Part shown: piece after piece, positions 6,480 to 9,950 of the stretch
How positions within the stretch are numbered: position 1 is the first letter of the stretch
Layout: each line of letters opens with the position of its first letter
From: Rhodospirillaceae bacterium
GTDB lineage: Bacteria > Pseudomonadota > Alphaproteobacteria > UBA828
Assembly (NCBI GenBank): GCA_028819955.1
Contig: JAPPKP010000115.1
Span: 383-10,332 of the forward strand
Length of the DNA: 9,950 nt
Direction: 5' to 3'
Position numbers and translations under genes: made by a program
The notes under the pieces: generated by a model
What the model was told of the DNA's origin: nothing
The model's database searches: none
What the model saw: only the letters and a program-made list of their open reading frames with translations

Positions 6480-6512
6480 TGTGGGCAGTCGTCGGCCAGG
6501 CGGCTGCCCACA
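6480..6512 (+). terminator. Strong hairpin between binding-protein and permease genes
   Basis: TGTGGGCAG (6480-6488) pairs perfectly with 6504-6512, and pairing continues inward to 14 bp with two G-T pairs, leaving a 5-base loop (6494-6498). It begins 31 bases after the binding-protein stop and is followed by TGCTTTCG, not a long T-run. In ABC operons such a hairpin often lets the binding protein be made in excess by stabilising its mRNA or causing partial termination. That role is inferred here. Confidence 0.6.
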
Positions 6513-6594
6513 TGCTTTCGCTGCCCCACCGAACGCATCGTTCTCACGGCCGGTGCGCTAGCAGCGGACTTCACACGAGGTCTTGGAGTCGGCG

Positions 6595-7623
6595 GTGAGC
6601 AGCCCGCAGGACAGTCATCCAGCGGAGTCCGGCGCGCGGGGGCCCGTGAGCTGGAAGCCCGTAGTAGCGTTCCTCGGGCGCTACGGTTTTATGATCGCCC
6701 TGCTTCTGCCGGCGATCATTTTGCTTGCCACCAACGAGACCTTCCGCAATCCGCTGAACCTCTCGAACATCTTGGCCCAGTCGTCGATGGTGGGTGTGGC
6801 GGCCGTCGGCATGACGGTGGTCATGATCTTGGGCGGGTTCGACCTCTCCATTGGCGCCATCGCCGCTATAACCGGTCTCGTCGCCGTGCTCGTGTTCGGC
6901 ACCGGCGATCCCGTGTTCCTGGCGCTCGGCTGCCTCGCCTGTATTGGGACCGGCGTTCTCCTCGGCGCCTTCAACGGCACCCTGATCAGCCGCATCGGCA
7001 TCAACCCGCTGATCGCGACGCTCGCCATGGCGAGCTTGGTGCGAGGCCTCGTGCTGATCACGAGCGAAGGCACCATCCATCGCGCCGAAGGCGATGCGAT
7101 GTGGATCACCACGCTCGCGCTCGGGCGTATCGAGGGCTTCCCCATCGCGGGGTTCTTCTTTATCGGCGCCGTCGTGATGGGCTCGATCATCCTGCGCTAC
7201 GCGAAGTTCGGGCGATGGGTCTACGCCATCGGCGGCAATGAGGAGGCCGCGCGGCTCTCCGGCGTGCCGGTCAGCCGTGTCGTGATCGCCTGCTACGCCC
7301 TGATGGGCGGCCTCGCCGGCCTCTCGGGCCTCCTGTTCACCTCGCGCACCGGCACCGCACTCACCACCACCGGGATCGGGCTGGAGATCGACGCCATCAC
7401 GGCGACCGTCATCGGCGGCACGCGGCTCGGCGGCGGTCACGGCGCCATCCTGGGCACGGTGGTCGGCGTCATCCTGCTCGGCGTCATCCGCAACGGCCTC
7501 AACCTGAACGGGGTATCGCCCTTCTGGCAGCCCTTCATCATCGGCTGCATCCTGCTGATCACGGTATCGATCAGCGTGTGGATGAATCGCACCGAAAATC
7601 GCTCCCGCGCAGGCGGATTCTAG
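6595..7623 (+). CDS. ABC transporter permease, RbsC / BPD_transp_2 family, 342 aa
   Basis: This is the inner-membrane channel subunit of a ribose/xylose-type ABC importer. It is strongly hydrophobic, with about 8-10 membrane segments beginning at residue 30 (YGFMIALLLPAIILLA). The family motif GGFDLSIGA is at residues 80-88. The cytoplasmic loop with GGNEEAARLSGVPVSR, which contacts the ATPase, is in the middle. The C-terminal region shows ITATVIGGTRLGGGHGAILGT, also standard. The GTG at 6595 is chosen because GGAG (6585-6588) stands six bases upstream; a TTG at 6583 would add four residues with poor spacing. It lies 145 bp after the binding-protein stop. No ATP-binding subunit lies between or beside them in this window, although the permease needs one. 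The stop TAG at 7621-7623 overlaps the AGGAG serving the next short ORF. The family is certain; the transported compound is not known. Confidence 0.93.
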   Translation: MSSPQDSHPAESGARGPVSWKPVVAFLGRYGFMIALLLPAIILLATNETFRNPLNLSNILAQSSMVGVAAVGMTVVMILGGFDLSIGAIAAITGLVAVLVFGTGDPVFLALGCLACIGTGVLLGAFNGTLISRIGINPLIATLAMASLVRGLVLITSEGTIHRAEGDAMWITTLALGRIEGFPIAGFFFIGAVVMGSIILRYAKFGRWVYAIGGNEEAARLSGVPVSRVVIACYALMGGLAGLSGLLFTSRTGTALTTTGIGLEIDAITATVIGGTRLGGGHGAILGTVVGVILLGVIRNGLNLNGVSPFWQPFIIGCILLITVSISVWMNRTENRSRAGGF

Positions 7624-7635
7624 GAGACCGACACG

Positions 7636-7662
7636 ATGCTTTCTTCCCGGGACGAGACATGA
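7636..7662 (+). promoter_or_regulatory. Eight-codon leader ORF coupling permease and hyuA translation
   Basis: An ATG at 7636 follows AGGAG (7622-7626) by nine bases and encodes MLSSRDET, ending in TGA at 7660-7662. That stop overlaps the hyuA start as ATGA (7659-7662). The hyuA start itself has only a weak site (GGGACGAG), so ribosomes may reach it by stop-and-restart from this mini-ORF. The AGGAG overlaps the permease stop codon. The arrangement could be chance, since ORFs this short are common. Confidence 0.35.
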
Positions 7663-9737
7663 CCTACAGGGTCGGCATCGACATCGGCGGCACGTTCACC
7701 GACATCACGGTCGCCGACGAAGAAGACGGCGCGATCGAGGTCTTCAAGGCGCTGAGCGATCGGGAGGACCCGCTCCAGGGTATACTCAGCGGGATCGCAT
7801 TGGCGTGCCAGGAGCTGGGCTGTTCCGAGGCGGCCTTCATCTCCCAATGCAGCCGCATCGTTCACGGCACCACCATCGGCACCAACGCCATCATCCAGCG
7901 TAACGGCCCCGTCGCGGGTCTGCTCGCGACCCGAGGATTTCGCGACGTGCTCGAGTTCATGGACGGCACCAAGCCGGAGCCCTTCAACATCCGCATGGCG
8001 CGGCCCAAACCGTTGATCCCCCGGCATCGCCGTCTCGGCATCGGCGGCCGCATCGACTTTCGTGGCGAGGAGGTCGCGCCGCTCGACGAAGGAGACGTGC
8101 GTGACACGGCAGCCAGCTTCCGCGAGCTCGGGGTGAACGCCGTGGCGGTCGCCTTCCTCTGGTCGCAGGTCAATCCCGCGCACGAGCAGCGCACGCGCGC
8201 CATCCTGGCCGAGGAGATGCCGGGCGTGCCGGTGGTGATCAGCTCCGACATCCTGCCCCAGCTGCGCGAATGGGACCGCACGTCGGCGACGGTGCTGAGC
8301 GCCTACACGCTGCCGCCGATTGCGGGGTATCTCGAACGCCTGCGCACCTGGCTCGCCGACCACGGCTTCACGGCCGAGCCCCTGATCATCCAGTGCAACG
8401 GGGGCTGCGCGCCGATCGCCAGGATTTTGCATTACCCGGCGCGGAGCATCGGCTCGGGCCCCGCTGCAGCCCCGGCGGCGGCGGTGCAGGTGGCGAGCGA
8501 GTTCTTCCCCCGCAGCGAGATCAACGTCATCAGCGCCGACATGGGGGGCACGAGCTTTGACGTGGGGCTCATCCGGGGCGGGCTGCCGACGCTGACGCGC
8601 AATCTCAGGATCGGCGGGATGCCGCTTGGCTCGCTGGCCACGGACATCATCTCGATCGGCGCGGGCGGCGGCAGCATCGCCTCCATCGATGCCGGCGGCG
8701 CGCTCGCCGTGGGGCCGCACAGCGCCGGTGCCGACCCGGGGCCGGCGTGCTACGGCCTGGGCGGGACCAGGCCGACAGTGACCGACGCCTTCGTGGCACT
8801 CGGGTATGTCAATCCCGACGCCTTCCTCGGCGGCCGCCTGAAGCTCGACCGGAGCAAGGCGCTTGAAGCCATCGATTCGGATGTGGCCCAGCCGCTGGGA
8901 CTCGGGATCGTCGATGCCGCGGCCGGCATCTACCGCCTCGCCAACTTCAAGATGGTCAAGGCCATGGCGGCGGTCTCGATCGAGCGGGGCGTCGACCCGC
9001 GCAGCACCATCCTCATCGCGGGTGGAGGCGCCGGCGGCGTGGTGGTGGGGAGTCTCGCGGACGAATTCGGGATCGACCGCGCCTTCGTTCCCCGTGTCGC
9101 GGGCGGCTACAGCGCCTTCGGCATGACCGTCGTCGACGTGAACTTCGACTACACCAGGACGTTCACGACCGATACCGACACGGTGGACGTCGATGCCATC
9201 AACCGGCTCTTCGCCGAGATGGAGGAGGACGCGCTGCGCGATCTCGCAGCGAGCGCGATCCCCACGGAGGAGGTCCGGTTCCAGTGGTTCTACGATGCCG
9301 CCTACTGGGGGCAGGCACACGAGCTGATCGTCCCGCTCACGAAGGGACGCTTCGAGGACGTGGCCGACCTGCGCCGCGCCTTCGATGACGAGCACGAGCG
9401 GATTTACACCTTCAAGATGGAAGGTGATCGGGTCAATTTCCTGCACTGGCGCGTGAACGCCGTGGTGGGCAGCAGCATGCCGACTCCGCGCCGCAGCGTC
9501 AGCGAGTCGGCGGACCCTGCCGCCGCGCTCAGCGGCCGGCGCACCGCCTATTTCGGCGGCGAGGCCGGGGCGACGGAGATACCGGTCTACGACGGCATGC
9601 AGCTTGAGCCGGGTCACGTCGTGCGCGGCGCGGCCGTGATCGAGGAGCCGACGACGAGCGTGACCGTGTTTCCGGGCCACGCCGTGCGAGTCAGTCTTTC
9701 AGGCTACGACTACCGGGTGAACGGCGATGCCCTATGA
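7659..9737 (+). CDS. hyuA: Hydantoinase/oxoprolinase family protein, subunit A, 692 aa
   Basis: This is the ATP-binding subunit of a HyuA/HyuB-type enzyme; the family includes N-methylhydantoinase, 5-oxoprolinase, caprolactamase and acetone/acetophenone carboxylase subunits. These use ATP to activate an amide or ketone. The phosphate-binding motif DIGGTFTD is at residues 8-15, HGTTIGTNA at 69-77, the second actin-like motif DMGGTSFD at 294-301, GAGGGSIA from 334 and GADPGPACYG at 357-366, all strongly conserved. The C-terminal domain contains FDDEHERIYTF, equivalent to the usual FHxxHERxYG region. Length (692 aa) is normal for a separate A subunit. The ATG at 7659 is chosen because MTYRVGIDIGG is the standard N terminus. 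The gene overlaps hyuB by 11 bp and follows an ABC permease, so the substrate may be imported by that transporter. The exact reaction (ring opening or carboxylation) cannot be told from this subunit. Confidence 0.95.
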   Translation: MTYRVGIDIGGTFTDITVADEEDGAIEVFKALSDREDPLQGILSGIALACQELGCSEAAFISQCSRIVHGTTIGTNAIIQRNGPVAGLLATRGFRDVLEFMDGTKPEPFNIRMARPKPLIPRHRRLGIGGRIDFRGEEVAPLDEGDVRDTAASFRELGVNAVAVAFLWSQVNPAHEQRTRAILAEEMPGVPVVISSDILPQLREWDRTSATVLSAYTLPPIAGYLERLRTWLADHGFTAEPLIIQCNGGCAPIARILHYPARSIGSGPAAAPAAAVQVASEFFPRSEINVISADMGGTSFDVGLIRGGLPTLTRNLRIGGMPLGSLATDIISIGAGGGSIASIDAGGALAVGPHSAGADPGPACYGLGGTRPTVTDAFVALGYVNPDAFLGGRLKLDRSKALEAIDSDVAQPLGLGIVDAAAGIYRLANFKMVKAMAAVSIERGVDPRSTILIAGGGAGGVVVGSLADEFGIDRAFVPRVAGGYSAFGMTVVDVNFDYTRTFTTDTDTVDVDAINRLFAEMEEDALRDLAASAIPTEEVRFQWFYDAAYWGQAHELIVPLTKGRFEDVADLRRAFDDEHERIYTFKMEGDRVNFLHWRVNAVVGSSMPTPRRSVSESADPAAALSGRRTAYFGGEAGATEIPVYDGMQLEPGHVVRGAAVIEEPTTSVTVFPGHAVRVSLSGYDYRVNGDAL

Positions 9738-9950
9738 CGAGCTGACGGAAGGCGAGGCGGTGCAGGCGCCGCACGAGGAGCGCCCGCGTCGTCGAACGGA
9801 TGGCCTCTCCGAAGGCATCGACCCGACCATGTTCTCCGTTCTGCTGCACGCCATCGGGCAGGCTTCCGACGAGATGACCCGGGTCCTGCAGCGCGGCGCG
9901 CGCAGCACCATTATCTCCATCGCGCGCGACCACTCGGCCTCGATCTACAC
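9727..9950 (+). CDS. hyuB: Hydantoinase B family subunit, N-terminal part (runs off window)
   Basis: The ATG at 9727 lies inside the end of hyuA, overlapping it by 11 bp, the usual arrangement for translationally coupled subunits. Seventy-four codons are visible. After a charged leader of about 30 residues, the family start appears: DPTMFSVLLHAIGQASDEM, then the RGARSTIIS and RDHSASIY segments. These correspond to the DPVTLEVL...EEM...RTARS...RDFSCALF pattern at the start of HyuB proteins. HyuB forms the complex with HyuA and carries part of the active site. The leader before DPTMFS is longer than in many members. Most of the gene (normally 500-600 residues) lies beyond the window. Confidence 0.88.
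   Translation, partial: MPYDELTEGEAVQAPHEERPRRRTDGLSEGIDPTMFSVLLHAIGQASDEMTRVLQRGARSTIISIARDHSASIY

Noticed and set aside
6571..7440. 289-codon open frame on the minus strand opposite the permease
   Set aside because: It is a highly charged shadow of a hydrophobic membrane protein, with no recognisable domain and no fitting neighbour.
7620..9680. 686-codon open frame on the minus strand opposite hyuA
   Set aside because: It lies wholly antisense to a gene with clear family motifs. Its residues are rich in Arg, Ala, Gly, His and Asp, as expected for the shadow of a GC-rich gene, and it shows no known domain.

Overview
The window is GC-rich DNA (roughly two thirds G+C), densely coded, with strong Shine-Dalgarno sites and short intergenic spaces. 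The gene content (a CoxL-like molybdenum hydroxylase, crotonase, SDR, VOC protein, a sugar-type ABC importer and hydantoinase A/B subunits) and the codon use fit a proteobacterium, most likely an alphaproteobacterium of the Rhizobiales or Rhodospirillales type. This placement is inferred from style and not from a marker gene. The first ~88 bases are homopolymer runs of C and G and look like an unreliable contig end.

Layout. Positions 2-2239 (+) hold the 3' part of a xanthine dehydrogenase / CO dehydrogenase-type large subunit. After a 133-bp gap containing a hairpin-rich repeat come a VOC-family protein (2373-2912, +) and a small DUF1902/HicB-like protein (2984-3205, +). A convergent crotonase-family gene (3281-4093, -) follows, with a strong hairpin between the two 3' ends. 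The 387-bp divergent region 4094-4480 carries further copies of the same repeat and a 14-bp direct repeat. Then, all on +, come an SDR oxidoreductase (4481-5242), a periplasmic substrate-binding protein (5487-6449), an RbsC-type permease (6595-7623), hydantoinase/oxoprolinase subunit A (7659-9737) and the beginning of subunit B (9727 to the window end).

How the genes may work together. The right-hand block looks like an uptake-plus-catabolism operon: a binding protein and permease bring in a small molecule, and HyuA/HyuB carry out ATP-dependent hydrolysis or carboxylation of a cyclic amide, ketone or similar compound. HyuA and HyuB overlap by 11 bp, and HyuA appears translationally coupled to the permease through a tiny leader ORF. 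No ABC ATPase is seen in the window. The left-hand block (molybdenum hydroxylase, VOC, crotonase, SDR) fits oxidation of an aromatic, heterocyclic or CoA-linked substrate, but the substrate cannot be read from sequence alone.

Most unusual signal. A ~77-bp repeat occurs at 2246-2322 (+) and 4260-4336 (-), with a shortened third copy at about 4178-4234 (-). Each copy ends in a hairpin whose stem sequence differs between copies while the pairing is kept. The two full copies are inverted around the VOC-DUF1902-crotonase block. I did not find a clearly new enzymatic or defence system.
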